Of a stretch of DNA of 64,000 nucleotides, positions 22,603 to 33,185 are shown piece by piece. The notes under the pieces are model-generated. The model was not told the origin of the DNA. It saw only the letters and a list, made by a program, of their open reading frames with translations, and ran no database searches. Both the position numbers and the translations under genes were made by a program. Location: the NCBI GenBank assembly GCA_026018925.1, contig JAKSZU010000011.1:40660641-40724640 (forward strand), given 5' to 3'. The DNA is from Tupaia tana (lineage: Eukaryota; Chordata; Mammalia; Scandentia; Tupaiidae). Every line of letters starts with the position of its first letter. Within the stretch, counting starts at the first letter, position 1.

Positions 22603-22925
22603 CTATGATTTTTGATAGGGTAAAGCTTGGAGCTTGAGCCTAGGAGGTCCATTAAAAGAGCAGTACTTTGCACAGTGTGGACACTATACATCTGTTTTCA
22701 CACTGCCTGAATGCCCTCAGTATCTATTCCATGCCCAGGTTGACTGTGTCAGCAATCAGCGGCTGGAGCTGCCCAGGACAAGTTGGCCTGCCTTTCTGAT
22801 GCTGGGGGTGTACTCCAGAGCCTTACAGAGGCTCTCAGTATCTTGCTTCTGAGCGGCAGCTGTTCTGGCTAAAACAGCTGGCAGATGGTTTGTGGCTAGG
22901 AACTTGAGTACATCTGAGATGCTTC
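22603..22925. other. Unannotated unique sequence
   Basis: A 72-codon frame at 22634-22852 has no recognisable domain. Confidence 0.4.
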
Positions 22926-22926
22926 T

Positions 22927-22928
<2 letters not shown>

Positions 22929-22974
<46 letters not shown>

Positions 22975-22982
22975 TACATATA
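22929..22982 (+). repeat. (AT)n(AC)n compound microsatellite
   Basis: About 30 bases of AT, then about 18 of AC, then 'atacatat'. Self-complementary AT part. Confidence 0.95.
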
Positions 22983-23628
22983 AAGATGAGGATAATGACT
23001 AAATAATTGTTAGCAAGGTCACTACCCTCATCTTTAAAAAACACACATTCTGTTTTTCATTTTTTTTAAAAAAAAGATGCCAGTGTCTCTTAACAGCTGT
23101 GGCTCTGCAGCCACCCCCCAGGCCTGGGTGGCATTTGTGAAAATAGCAGTGCTCTTGACATAGACACGAGGGCCTTGGCAATAGACAGAACTTTGGGAAG
23201 TCAGAGAGAAAGGGGACAAAATGGCAGATGCTACATTGTAATTAGGGGAATGACTTCCCTAATTTGAAGAACTTTAGGCTCTCTGACCGCAGGTGGAGAA
23301 AAAGCCAAGAGCACCAGTTTTATGACTGTTGGGAATTTAGCTTTAACCCCAGACTAGAATGAACTGGGATTTATGAGTTTTACTTGAATTGCCAAGAAGA
23401 TTGAGACCAGGGAATAGTAAGTTTTCTCATCTGTGTTGATGGCCTATTCTCCTTACTCTCTCTTCATTTTATGAAATATAGGTTTTTCTGCACAGTGCCC
23501 TAGAATGATCCCAAGACAGTGCAGACATGTCACTTGAACTTCCATTCCTTCGAACTGAAGGAGGCACATTGGTCCTTTTTGAAGTCTAACTGTCTAATGC
23601 CTCTGAACACTGCAGAGAAATAGCACAG
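22983..23628. other. Unannotated unique sequence
   Basis: No feature recognised. Confidence 0.4.
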
Positions 23629-23629
23629 G

Positions 23630-23745
23630 GGCTGTGATAGGGGAGGTGAACTCTGGCTCTCTCGCTTACTCCCATGAGATCCTAGGCCATGCAGTTTCCC
23701 TTTTCTGGACCTCAGTGTCCTCTGGAAATAAAACCAGATTTGGAA
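23630..23745 (+). mobile_element. MIR relic
   Basis: 'gaactctggctctctcgctt', 'gagatcctaggccatgcagt' and 'tggacctcagtgtcctctgg' are sense MIR. Confidence 0.6.
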
Positions 23746-24654
23746 AAAGAAGTCTGTACAATGCCTTCCCTCTCTAACACATGCCTCCATGGTAGTGGTT
23801 CACGGATGGCATAGGAAAGAGGGTCAAGAACCAGGCTAGAAGAAACAAGTCAAGAAGAAAACTCAGCACCCCTAGGATCTGGCCCCCTGCTGCCATTAGT
23901 TAGAAACCTCTGTCCTTGCTCAGACTGCAAGTTCCCATCTATAAAGTAAAGCATCTATCAATGCATAAATAGCTCTGACTTCTAGGACTTTTTCATGTCA
24001 CAATTTTCTTGTGCTTTGGATCCTTCCCCACTCCCATCTACCCACAAAATCTGTTTTGGAAAGCAGGGCAATTTGACACACTCAGAGGCATTACACATGT
24101 ACACACCTGTTTCTTCCCACAGCTGCCCCATGCAAAGCAGCCCTGTGGCCATCACGAGTGCAAGTGAGAGCCATGCAGAGGTCACCTTGTGCCTCCCCAG
24201 GGCCAGCCCTGAGCTCTGTCAGCACTGAGCAGATCCAGAGGAAGCTATTTTTAGTCTGGGCACTCAGGTCCTTCACCTCCTAGAGGAAGCTAATGCCAAG
24301 AAACACAGACTGGCATCAAAGGCACCTTTGCTCTGTTAATACAAAATAAAACTTCTGCCACCCACAATTCTTAGAACAACTGTGTTCTCAGTCATTAAAT
24401 CTTCTGGTTGGCTATGTGGGAAAATCTCCTCCCCCTCTGCCCCCTGGATAAAAGATTTCCCAAGTGTGTAACTCCATCCCTCTGCTTTGGTAGTTGGCAA
24501 ACTTAGAATGGAATCAGTTGTGGATGGCTCCATCTCTCCTGGAACCTCATTCCAAATGTTGGTCCTTGCTGTTCATCTTACAATGTAGATGGTGCCAGAG
24601 ACAGCTCCCAATAAGGATCAGACCCAAAAAAGTCCTTGGGAAGTGCATGTTTTA
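23746..24654. other. Unannotated unique sequence
   Basis: Frames of 61-77 codons overlap on opposite strands near 24000-24270. None has a recognisable domain. Confidence 0.4.
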
Positions 24655-24785
24655 AATAGGAAGAAAAATGAGCATTTATTGCACAGGTGCCATATGTCAG
24701 ACTCTGGGCTGGATACTCTGCATCTATCCTAGCATTCCATTCACACAGTGAAGCCTCATATTGGCCTGTTACAGGATCTGGTCCA
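24655..24785 (-). mobile_element. MIR relic
   Basis: 'gcatttattgcacaggtgcc', 'atatgtcagactctgggctg' and 'catctatcctagcattccat' are antisense MIR. Confidence 0.55.
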
Positions 24786-25014
24786 CCCTACACACTTTGT
24801 GGGTTATCTCCTTCTCCCAAAGCAGAGCTGGCAAAACCAGCTCTGATAAACTAAGAGTCCCAGATAACCCCCTCTAGTTAACTGAGGTTTCTCTACAAGC
24901 CTTATGTAAACGGAAGATTTTAGGTGTTTTAAAAGGTTATAAGTAGTATTTTGCCTAATACATGCAGAAATAGTCTTGGTTATGCATTTCCTGGGTTGCA
25001 CTGTATACTCTGGA

Positions 25015-25148
25015 TTTCCCTACTTTTTCACTAATTGTAAATGCCTCGTATTTATCTTTAAAACTCTGACAATGTCTCTTCCAGTGCTTGGCACAAAGGG
25101 CTTAAATAAATTGCTTTGCACAAAGGTTCTAAATAAATATTTGTAGAA
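25015..25148 (+). mobile_element. L2 3'-end relic
   Basis: 'aatgtctcttccagtgcttg' then 'ttctaaataaatatttgtag'. A short internal repeat (gcacaaaggg..taaataaa twice, 25091 and 25118) may be a local duplication. Confidence 0.55.
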
Positions 25149-25182
25149 AGAATAAGAAAATTTATGATGTTGCATGTTATAT

Positions 25183-25216
25183 TATATACACATATATATA
25201 TGCACATATATATAGT
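25183..25216 (+). repeat. AT-rich microsatellite (ATAT/CATATA)
   Basis: 'tatatacacatatatatatg' and 'cacatatatata'. Confidence 0.8.
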
Positions 25217-25354
25217 ACATACTACTTATTTAGTTTTATTTGTTTGAGATAAATTATTAACTATCATACAATTGAATTTAAGATTAAAAAATAAAGAAGT
25301 ACCCTGCTTGAATAAGAGCAAGCGCCTTTGAGCCCAAACATAGAAATTAAAATT

Positions 25355-25508
25355 AATACTATATAGTGTGATGACACCTGTCTACCCAGGGGTAAAATGA
25401 CCTAGTCTCCACTTTCACCTCTGCCACCAATTAGCTATATGACCTTGAGCCAAGCATGTAACCTCTCTGACCTCAATTTTCCATCAGTAAAATGTAGAAG
25501 GAGCATAG
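25355..25508 (+). mobile_element. MIR relic, well preserved
   Basis: 'tctgccaccaattagctata', 'tgaccttgagccaagcatgt', 'aacctctctgacctcaattt', 'tccatcagtaaaatgtagaa' in full sense MIR order. Confidence 0.85.
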
Positions 25509-25509
25509 C

Positions 25510-26445
25510 AATTCTCTTTCCAGCCCTTGTGCCCTTGTCTACACATCCTGATGCCCAGGCAACATAGTACCCTATTTACAGGCTCATTTTTGTTGTTAAC
25601 AATGGGCCAGAAACCAACTAAAAACACATCTTTTCCTCTCGTGATATTCAAGAAATTCAAGGTGACTTGTGTAATTAACTTCTCTCCATAGGCCTTGCAA
25701 GACCCAACAAAAACCCTGGCAGAAAAGCAGTTGTTTTAATTTGCAAATATCTGTCCTGCCTAGTTCAATTCAGCCTTCTTCCAACAACTACTTGGCATCT
25801 GTTGACTTTGCAGAGGTGGGTCCCACGGTCACTGTTTGCTGTTTGATGTATTATGTACAAAGAGAAAAGGACTCTGAGAAGCAAATCCCCATCAGATCAC
25901 ACTGGATGTCCAGAATCTGAGCATGCTCAGGCACTCGAAGGCAGATGGAGGCACAGCAGGTAGATAAATGATAACCCTACACTGAATGAACAGTTGACAA
26001 AGAAAGGTCAGAAATGAGAGGGTAAGGAAAGAAAGCACAAGGAACGTCAAACATCTGTCTAAAAGGCGCAAGGGAAAAAGAAATTGTCTTTCCTTCACAA
26101 ATACCATGTGGGTCTGTGTACTAATTTACCAATCAACAGCTGTTCGGTGTTTCCACTGTCCCTTGTACAAAAGACAAGTTTATTACCAAGCTATAGCAAA
26201 TTTCTTCATGCTAAACCACTCATCAGACAAACCATTTGTTTTATCCTTCCATCTTAGCAAATAGTTTCAACACAGGCAAAACTTAGTTTCTGTGGGGTAA
26301 CCTGCCACCCAGGTAATAATGTATATATTTGCAACAAATCAAAGATTATCAAGGATTATTATCAAGCCTTGGCCAATTTTGTTGTAATGTGTTATCTTTC
26401 TCCCTTTTCAATGAACAGATCCTGAAAATTAGCATATATATGTCA
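25510..26445. other. Repeat-poor unique stretch
   Basis: No transposon signature. 25640-25870 and 26110-26280 have the low-CpG, motif-rich look of conserved non-coding DNA (for example CAATCAACAGCTG and ACAAAAGACAAG near 26130-26175). Inference only. Confidence 0.4.
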
Positions 26446-26580
26446 TGTGACTAACTGATAGCGGTGGGCAAATAACTTTATATCACATGAAACCTCAACC
26501 ACATGGCTTCCATAACAGGCATCTTGTTCTTTACATCCTTGAATTTTCCCCCAATTGGTCACTGATAAAAAGGAAGTTGT

Positions 26581-26608
26581 CAAAAAAAAAAAAAAAAAAA
26601 AAAAAAAA
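26581..26608 (+). repeat. Orphan poly(A) tract
   Basis: About 27 A residues with no recognisable retroposed body upstream. Possibly a tail whose body has been lost, or simple slippage. Confidence 0.9.
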
Positions 26609-26844
26609 GATACTGCAAGATGTTCATGACCCAGCATTCTCCCCCACTCCCTTCTACCCTAATTTCATTTTATACCATAAAGCAACAATTTTCATTGCTT
26701 CAATTCATATGCAAAGCGTGCTGGGTTCTCAGAATGGGCCATAGAGAGAGAAAAAATGCAACGCAACAGCATAGGACGGGAATAAAGTGACTAGCATAAT
26801 CCATTTCTTTCCATGGACTTCATTACAACCACCAAAATCCTTAG

Positions 26845-26968
26845 GGAAAAAATGGTTCCTTGAAGGTCTGCATTCTCTTCTTTGCTCTTCCATTAACTAT
26901 GGGCAACCCTGGGCAAGTTGCTTGAACTCCTGACTTCTGCTACCTTGCCAGTAAAATTGGAGAGAGAA
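26845..26968 (+). mobile_element. MIR relic
   Basis: 'ttgctcttccattaactatg', 'ggcaaccctgggcaagttgc' and 'tgccagtaaaattggagaga' are sense MIR. The MITE at 26971 is inserted in its 3' part. Confidence 0.65.
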
Positions 26969-26970
26969 TA

Positions 26971-27049
26971 TTGGGTTGTTGGAAAATCATGATGAATATT
27001 TGCATAGGAAAACATAGAAAAATACATCACGACTTTTCCAACAACCCAA
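26971..27049. mobile_element. 79-bp mariner-type MITE
   Basis: Perfect terminal inverted repeats 'ttgggttgttggaaaa' face 'ttttccaacaacccaa', with further imperfect pairing inward (tcatgatga against tcatcacga), and TA on both sides (26969-26970 and 27050-27051). Size, TA target and palindromic design resemble MADE1-type mariner derivatives, but the TIR sequence differs from MADE1. A second copy is at 37727-37798. Confidence 0.88.
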
Positions 27050-27365
27050 TATGTTCTATATAGCTTTGCTTTGAGAACTAAAATTCATTATAGTTTGTGC
27101 TATGGTTTGAATATGTCCCATAAAATTTCATGTAATGAAATTTGATTGTGAGATTAAAAGGGTGAAAACTTAATCCAACTGTGGGATTAAGAGGTGGAAC
27201 CTCTGGGAGGTCACCAGGGTGGGACCTTCTATGATTGAATCTTGCCAAGTATAAAGAAAAGGAAAGAGAAAGACATAGGAAAATGGAAATAAATATGTGT
27301 TCTTTTGCTCTGTCTTGCCATGTGATGCCCTGCACTGTCTTGGGACTCTACAGAGTCCTTACCAA

Positions 27366-27712
27366 CAAGATCAGCAGATGGTAAAATGGTTATGTTGCTG
27401 GACCTAAATATAGCCTACTGCAGTTCAAGTCCCGAACCCAGCAGCTTAAAACTCATGCTGGACACAGGTGCATATGTGTCCAAAATCCAGAGATGAGAAA
27501 GGAGGATAATGGATTGTGGCATGTCCATCACCCCAAGAGGTGATTTCTCGCTTTCTATCTCTATTTCTCTCTGTCTCTCCAGTGAACACTTTTGTTTTCT
27601 CGCTTTCTATCTCTATTTCTCTCTGTCTCTCCAGTGAACACTTTTGTGTCCTGTAGCAAACATTTTTGCACCCTGCAGCAAAAATTTGTGAATTAAAAAA
27701 TAAAAAGATCAT
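27366..27712 (+). mobile_element. tRNA-derived SINE with internal duplications, inside the LTR
   Basis: Head 'gatcagcagatggtaaaatg', B-box region 'cagttcaagtcccgaaccca', body, CT block, A-rich tail. It is longer than normal because the CT block plus the next segment is duplicated (27544-27647), and the 'ctgtagcaaacatttttg' end is also partly repeated as 'ctgcagcaaaaatttgtg'. Confidence 0.9.
27544..27647. repeat. 52-bp tandem duplication within a SINE
   Basis: 'tttctcgctttctatctcta' starts at 27544 and again at 27596. Both copies run through the CT block to 'ccagtgaacacttttgt' and are nearly identical. Confidence 0.95.
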
Positions 27713-27824
27713 CACAATGTGCAGTCCCTTAACCTTGAACTTCCAAAGCTATGAGCTAAAACCTCTATTCTTTATAAATCACCCAATCTAGGTATTCTTG
27801 TTTTTAGAAACACAGTGGACTAGG

Positions 27825-28076
27825 GCAAGCTGATGGTGTGGTGATTAAGGTGGCTGGATTCCCACATGATTGACAGAGATTAACCCAGACTCAGTGGCTT
27901 GAAAATCACACCAAGAACATGTGCGTGTGTGCCCAAAATCCTGAGAGGAGAATGGAGAAGGGATTATGGCATGGCCATACTCCCAAGTGGTGATTTCTCA
28001 TTTTCCCTCTCTCCATCCATCTCTCTCCTCCTCTCTGGCAAGTGCATACCACTAGGTCAAAACCAAAAAAAAAAGG
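27825..28076 (+). mobile_element. tRNA-derived SINE, older head type
   Basis: Head 'gggcaagctgatggtgtggt' directly follows the LTR end. The B box is badly decayed. Body and CT block are recognisable, with an A10 tail. Its insertion point at the LTR edge is tight. Confidence 0.88.
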
Positions 28077-28077
28077 A

Positions 28078-28598
28078 TTAAAACAGTGTGAGATTATGTT
28101 TAAACTACAAAGAACTGTATAAATACATGATATTGTTATTGTTATTATAATAAAAGCAGTTAGACAAGAGATAGGTCATCCCTAAAGTTCACTCACATGT
28201 TTGTGACTTCTAGCTGCATGATGCAGACCAGCTGGATCTGTTGATCTTAGTCCTTATTTTCCTTTTTTTTTTTCTTTTTCAAATGCCTAAAACATAATTA
28301 ATAGCCACCAGTTAATTTACTTTTGATTTGATAATAATTAAGAACATGCTATGATTATAGTTTTGTACAAAGTTAGAAACTAAGGCTGGGTGTCTGCACT
28401 AAACTCAATTCATTAATTCAATCTTTCTTCTGATTTAAGTCAATTGCCTTCTCATAATGTGGTTATTCTGACAAACATATGCCATCACCAGTCTTCTATT
28501 GCTCAAATTCTTTGAAGCTGTTAAATGAGATTTGATTATGCTCAGCTATGATCACATACCCTCAGTCATTAAGTTTATCAGGTCTTGGTTCAACAATT
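28078..28598. other. Unannotated AT-rich sequence
   Basis: No gene or named repeat. Confidence 0.4.
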
Positions 28599-28599
28599 A

Positions 28600-28832
28600 C
28601 TGAGCAAAACAAGGGAGCTGGTAAAACAGAATAAGTTTTGAAACCAAAGAGAATTGGGCTCTATTTCTAACTCCACCATTTGCTATCTTCATTGCTTAGA
28701 ACAAGTGACTTAACCTCTCGTGCCTGATTTCTCTTTGGTAAAACTGAGAAAGTAATACCTGTTTCTCAAGTGAGCATTATCCAAGATATCTATACAGTAC
28801 CTGGCATAATATCTGAAATCAGAATAGGTGTA
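28600..28832 (+). mobile_element. MIR relic
   Basis: 'ctatttctaactccaccatt', 'tgacttaacctctcgtgcct' and 'tgatttctctttggtaaaac' are sense MIR. Confidence 0.75.
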
Positions 28833-29195
28833 ATACAGCCCCTCTATTTATTTCTCTCTCAATTTCTCTCTTCCTCCTTCCCAGCCCTATGCATCATGAG
28901 TATTTTTCTCCCTATAGAGATGAATAAGTACCTAGTTTCAAGAATTTATCATCTAGTAAGAAAGGGAGAAACACACATAAGTAATTTCAATACCAAAAAA
29001 GAGTTAAATAGGTTCTAAAATAAAGGTTCAAAGTTCCATGGCACCACAGAGGAAGTAAAATTAGTCCAAAATATGAAAGGCTTAACAGGGTCTTCAAAGA
29101 CTAGCAGGATCCAATAAGTGGTAAAAGGAGAATTTTCACTTAGAAGTTAGCCCAGAAGAGCTTATTCCACCATTGCACCATGAAGAACTCATCTG
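28833..29195. other. Unannotated unique sequence
   Basis: An 82-codon frame at 28770-29018 without a recognisable domain. Confidence 0.4.
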
Positions 29196-29196
29196 T

Positions 29197-29348
29197 AGGG
29201 GCCAGCAGGTAGCATAGTAGTTAAGGTGTTGGACTCCCACATGGCTGACCACAGTTTGAGTCCCAGACCTGGCAGCTTGCTTTCTCACTTTCTCTCTTTC
29301 TCTGTTCAAATTTTAAAAACTAATAATAATGATGATAAATAAAATTTT
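29197..29348 (+). mobile_element. Short SINE subtype (head plus CT block)
   Basis: Head 'ggggccagcaggtagcatag' through 'cagacctggcagcttg' is joined directly to 'ctttctcactttctctcttt' and an A/AATA-rich tail. The 120-bp body of the long subtype is absent. Same design at 38645, 47781 and 59433. Confidence 0.88.
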
Positions 29349-29457
29349 AAAAAATTATTTGTCTGGTCATCTGAGTTGGAGGAACCAGAATGCACTGGTC
29401 ATTCCCCAAATGTGAGTCTCAATTTTCTTATAGACCATGGATAAGTTTCCTTAGGTT

Positions 29458-29702
29458 TTTTTTTTTAGAGGTTTTTCACTATAGGGCATGTGCACTCGCC
29501 AGACAGAGAGACAGAAAGCGAGAAATCACCCCCAGGAGGGATGGCCACGCCGCAATCCCTTCTCCTCCATTCTCCTCTAGGCATCTTGGGCACGCATGCA
29601 CATGCGCCCGGTGTGAGTTTTAAGCCACCAAGTCCAGGACGCAAACTGCGGTCGACTACGTGGAAGTCCAGCGACATAGCCATTACGCTAACTGCTGGTC
29701 CC
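29458..29702 (-). mobile_element. tRNA-derived SINE, young
   Basis: Antisense full-length copy flanked by the 14-bp duplication 'agtttccttaggtt' (29444-29457 and 29703-29716). The head end is near consensus. The purine block is slightly shortened. Confidence 0.95.
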
Positions 29703-29716
29703 AGTTTCCTTAGGTT

Positions 29717-30222
29717 CTTGGTCACAGGCAGCTTCCCTAACATGGGCCAGAGAGAGTGGGATTGGATCAGGCAGTTTAAAAATGCATGTCAATATACTAT
29801 TATTACAGCAGTCAATTAGAAAGTTGAGGAAAGAAACAAAGAATCCACAGAGACTCACTTTTCACAAACACTAATTAGACACCTACTATATGAAAGATAC
29901 TGTGCATTCAAATAAACATACAGATGAAATATTAGTTGTATTTTTATAAGTGAAGATACAAATATGAAAATTCATAGTCATATTGTCATTTGATCACACA
30001 AATTGGCATTGGTTTTGACTAGAAATTCAAAATGGTAGACTGCTCCATTAGGCAACATTAAATTAGTTCAGTAGACAAGTTATGAAATTTGGAATGCCCT
30101 GGTCTTCGTCTAGCTGTACTATTTATTAGATACGTGACAAAAATACTATTACCATTTCTGTGCACAGGGAGCAAACTATAATCTGGGTGCAAACCTAACC
30201 TCACTTTTTCTTCCTAATTGTC
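29717..30222. other. Mostly unique sequence
   Basis: 29868-29945 ('ttagacacctactatatgaa', 'agatactgtgcattcaaata') may be an antisense L2 scrap and 30085-30170 a weak MIR. Neither is firm. Confidence 0.4.
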
Positions 30223-30224
30223 TT

Positions 30225-30342
30225 TGAGATCCACATTTTGGCTCCCATTTTACAGATATCAAAGCTGAGGCTAAAAAAGTCAAGTAACATGCCCGATAAA
30301 TAATGCATTATGTAGCTAGTAGGGGCTTGATTTAAACCCCAG
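30225..30342 (-). mobile_element. MIR relic
   Basis: 'cccattttacagatatcaaa', 'gctgaggctaaaaaagtcaa', 'gtaacatgcccgataaataa': antisense MIR core. Confidence 0.65.
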
Positions 30343-30363
30343 TCTGTTTTCTTTCAAAATGTG

Positions 30364-30620
30364 AGAGCCAGCAGGTGGTGTTGTGATTAAGGTGCTGAAC
30401 TTCCACATGGCTGACAACAGTTCAAGTCCTGGACCTGACAGCTTGAAAAACACCTTGGGAGCATGCGCAAGTGTGCCCAAACCTGAGGGGAGAATGGAGA
30501 AGAAAGGATTGTGGCATGGCCATCCCTCCTGGGAGGTGATTTCCCACTTTCTCTCTCTCTGTCTCTCTCTGGAGAGTGCACACGCCCTATAGCAATACAA
30601 AAAATAAAAATTAAAAAAAG
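30364..30620 (+). mobile_element. tRNA-derived SINE, older head type
   Basis: Head 'agagccagcaggtggtgttg', decayed B box 'agttcaagtcctgg', body, CT block 'tctctctctctgtctctctc', and an A-rich tail broken by T. Confidence 0.93.
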
Positions 30621-30912
30621 TCCTCTTGACCAGTATGCTATGCAACTTTCAAGCATGTTAACTTCTCAGTAAGTTTCCTTCCCTCTAAAGTGGAGATAAC
30701 GTACATGCAAGCAGTAATGTGTCGAAAACACTACACATATATATATATGTTGGTTATTACTTTCAAGTAGCATTTAGTACATTGTTACCAAACATTAATA
30801 TGTCTGAGATGAACAGATGGTAGAACCTTTAACTGATCCACCTACTCATCTTACTTTTTCATGGTGGCACAATGCGTTCAAGACTGAATTTATTGTTTAA
30901 TGTTTATATTCA
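30621..30912. other. Unannotated sequence with short AT run
   Basis: An (AT)n run at about 30737-30750; otherwise nothing recognised. Confidence 0.4.
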
Positions 30913-30914
30913 TT

Positions 30915-31188
30915 TAAGGCAACAAATATTTGTTGAGCCCACTATGTTCCCAGAGTACAGATGCACAGACATAGTCCCTGCCCTCACGGTACTCCCAGCG
31001 TAGTAAGGAAGACATACTTGTGAGAAAATAAACTGAAGTCCACTTTTGGTGAATTCAGGAAGAGAAATGTGCTCAAAGTCAAGAAATAGCAGAGAGGAAA
31101 GTGACAGGGAAGAAAGGTGAATCATTATGAGTTTGCCTAATGCAAGAGGTACAATCCCAACCACCTGTCACTTAAGCCAGAGATTTAT
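30915..31188 (-). mobile_element. L2 3' relic
   Basis: 'acaaatatttgttgagccca', 'ctatgttcccagagtacaga', 'agtccctgccctcacggtac' and 'aataaactgaag' are antisense L2 3' end. Confidence 0.75.
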
Positions 31189-31228
31189 TCATTACGAATG
31201 AGAGGACAGTAGTTAAACCAGGTACATC

Positions 31229-31512
31229 GGGACCAGCAGTTAGCGTAATGGCTATGTCGCTGGACTCCCACATAGTCGACCGCGGTTCGAGTCCCGGACC
31301 CGGCGGCTTAAACTCACGCCAGGCGCGTGTGCGTGCGTGCCCAAGATCCCGAGAGGAGAATGGAGGAGAAGGGATTGTGGCGTGGCCATCCCCCCTGGGG
31401 GGGTGATTTCCTGCTTTCTATCTCTCTGTCTCTCTCTGTCTGTCTGGCAAGCGCACACGCCCTATAGCAAAAACCTCTCCAAAAAAAGAAAAAAAAAAAA
31501 AAAAAAAAAAAA
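31229..31512 (+). mobile_element. tRNA-derived SINE, reference-quality copy
   Basis: Best copy for describing the family in sense. The tRNA-like head is 31229-31305, with an A-box-like 'tagcgtaatggc' (31241-31252) and a perfect B box GGTTCGAGTCC (31284-31294). The body runs to about 31410 and includes 'gaggagaatggaggagaagg'. The CT block is 31411-31446 and the conserved end 'ccctatagcaaaaacctctc' starts near 31460. The A-tail is 31481-31512 with one G. Flanking 'caggtacatc' and 'caggtacacc' form a slightly decayed duplication. The design is that of a Pol III-transcribed SINE mobilised by L1. Confidence 0.97.
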
Positions 31513-31522
31513 CAGGTACACC

Positions 31523-32590
31523 ATCCTGCTTCAGGCAGGAGTCAGGTTCCACCTGCAGGCACCTTAGACTATCACGTTCTTGCTGAGCTTCCCTCTTCTA
31601 GTCATTGAGGCACAGTCATCACAGGCCCAGCTAAGCAAGGGACTAGGAAGTCAGGGCACCAGAGGAGCAGCATGTGAATCTTGGTCCCTGGCTCTGAAAC
31701 TCCTAACAGCTTTTGCAGTTCTAGAAAGCCACTATCCACAATGAGCCCTGGCTTCTCATTCATTGGTCAGCCTGAGGAAGTGGTATACATTGGTTCCAGC
31801 AGGCAATGAGGTCACTGAAATGTCAGTCACTGGCTTGGTTTTACCTGCCAAGTCTCACAGCAGTGTTTGGAAGATGATGGAAATGTGCAATACGTGGCTC
31901 ATTCAGAGAAGAGTTGGGCCTAGGGGCATCACCAGTCTTTTATCTTCTGGTGAGCCATCTCCCCATATTTTCTAAGTCTAAGAACCAAGTCATTGGCTGG
32001 GTTTCACAGACCCATTACAAGGTAGAAGGTGAGAGGGATTTATTATTCTCAGCCTAGTAAATGGAAAATAGCAAATGGGTCTCTGTGTGTGGAAAAATGT
32101 ATCTTGAGTACCCATGTATAGATGCTCAGCATGTGAAACAGGTTTAGGGAGCCATCACAGGACTGAGGTCAGAGAAGTCTTTCCCAAGCAGGTAGCAAGA
32201 TGTTCACCAGGCAGAATGGGGGTGAGAGTAGGAGAGCAGAGGGCGCTAAGCTCAGGAAGCTGTACCCCAGTGTTGCATGCAAGGACAGAAGCGTGGGGAT
32301 GTCCTTGAAGAGGAGGTTACGTGCCAGAGTTGGTTGGTGGCACATCCAAAAAGCTAATAGCGAATGTGCTAAAGTTGTTTCTTTAAGCTGTAGACTGTAA
32401 TCAATTAGTATAAAGTGAATTGCAAATAAATGTAGCATTGTAGCATTACCATAGTGCAAATGTCTTTTATTAGAAAACTGTAATTGAAAACTAAATTTTA
32501 TGACAAATCCTAACAGTGCCATTGAATTCAGAGGAAAGAGAGAAAGAAATAAAACTAGATGAATTTAATTATTCTGCAGTTTGTATTCCA
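31523..32590. other. Unannotated unique sequence
   Basis: A 117-codon reverse frame at 32169-32522 and shorter frames have no recognisable domain, and I see no splice or promoter context to support them. No gene called. Confidence 0.4.
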
Positions 32591-32594
32591 TCTA

Positions 32595-32748
32595 AGGATA
32601 TAGAACTTGAGGTAGAGTTTTGTTTTGTTTTGTTTTTCCCTAATTTTTCAGAAGAGGAAACTGAGACTACAAAAATAAAGTAACTTGCCCAGAATGATAT
32701 AATTAGTAACAGAGGCAGGACTGGAACCCTGTGTTTATTCACTTCCAA
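32595..32748 (-). mobile_element. MIR relic
   Basis: 'ttcagaagaggaaactgaga', 'aagtaacttgcccagaatga' and 'gcaggactggaaccctgtgt' are antisense MIR, preceded by a TTTTG run. Confidence 0.75.
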
Positions 32749-33094
32749 AGCCCCTCTGAAGCATTCAGGGAAAATTTTCCTGAAGGAGGAGAAACAGGGC
32801 TCCATGCAAATACTCCATAGTAGGTTTTGATGAGAGCTTTTAAACCCACACATTTTAAATTAAATCCTCCATGATTTCCTGAGCTGTGTTCCCCCTCACG
32901 CCTTCCAGGTGCTAATGAGAATCACAGCACTGCAGGGCCCATCTGCCTAGGGATCTCAGACTCATGGAGGTGGCTAAGTGGGTTGCTTCTCTTGGCTGGG
33001 ATGGTCACATCACCCCTGCTCCCATATGCACTACAGTCTGGGTTTGCAGCTCCCTGGGGCCTGGCCAACTCTTCTGAGAAGTTCTACCAGAGTC
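32749..33094. other. Unannotated unique sequence
   Basis: Frames of 63 and 87 codons at 32978-33241 have no recognisable domain. Confidence 0.4.
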
Positions 33095-33097
33095 TTG

Positions 33098-33185
33098 TCT
33101 TGGCAACTAGTCTTGGGAAACCAAATCTGTCAGGTTTGTTTCCCTGTATGGAAAATGGGAATAATAATACTTAACCCAATGAGCA
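33098..33185 (+). mobile_element. MIR 3' scrap
   Basis: 'tttccctgtatggaaaatgg' followed by 'gaataataatacttaaccca' matches the MIR 3' half. Confidence 0.45.

Larger units (their letters stand above)
27098..27822 (+). mobile_element. ERVL-MaLR solo LTR (MST/MLT1-like), split by a SINE
   Basis: Left part: 'tgctatggtttgaatatgtc', 'ggtggaacctctgggaggtc', 'cttgccatgtgatgccctgc'. Right part from 27713: 'aactcctattctttataaat'-like ending, 'cacccaatctaggtattctt' and 'cagtggacta'. An endogenous retroviral LTR with no internal coding region in the window. Subfamily not verified. Confidence 0.85.

Noticed and set aside
22929-22982. Palindromic AT run as a cruciform or origin
   Set aside because: It is an ordinary AT/AC microsatellite; nothing around it supports an origin.
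27098-27822. Complete endogenous retrovirus
   Set aside because: Only one LTR is present; no internal gag, pol or env-like frames are adjacent.
31241-31294. tRNA gene call on A/B boxes
   Set aside because: The head does not fold into a complete tRNA with a canonical anticodon loop and lies in a SINE with body and A-tail.
32169-32522. 117-codon reverse frame
   Set aside because: No domain or conserved motif visible; the length is compatible with chance in 64 kb.
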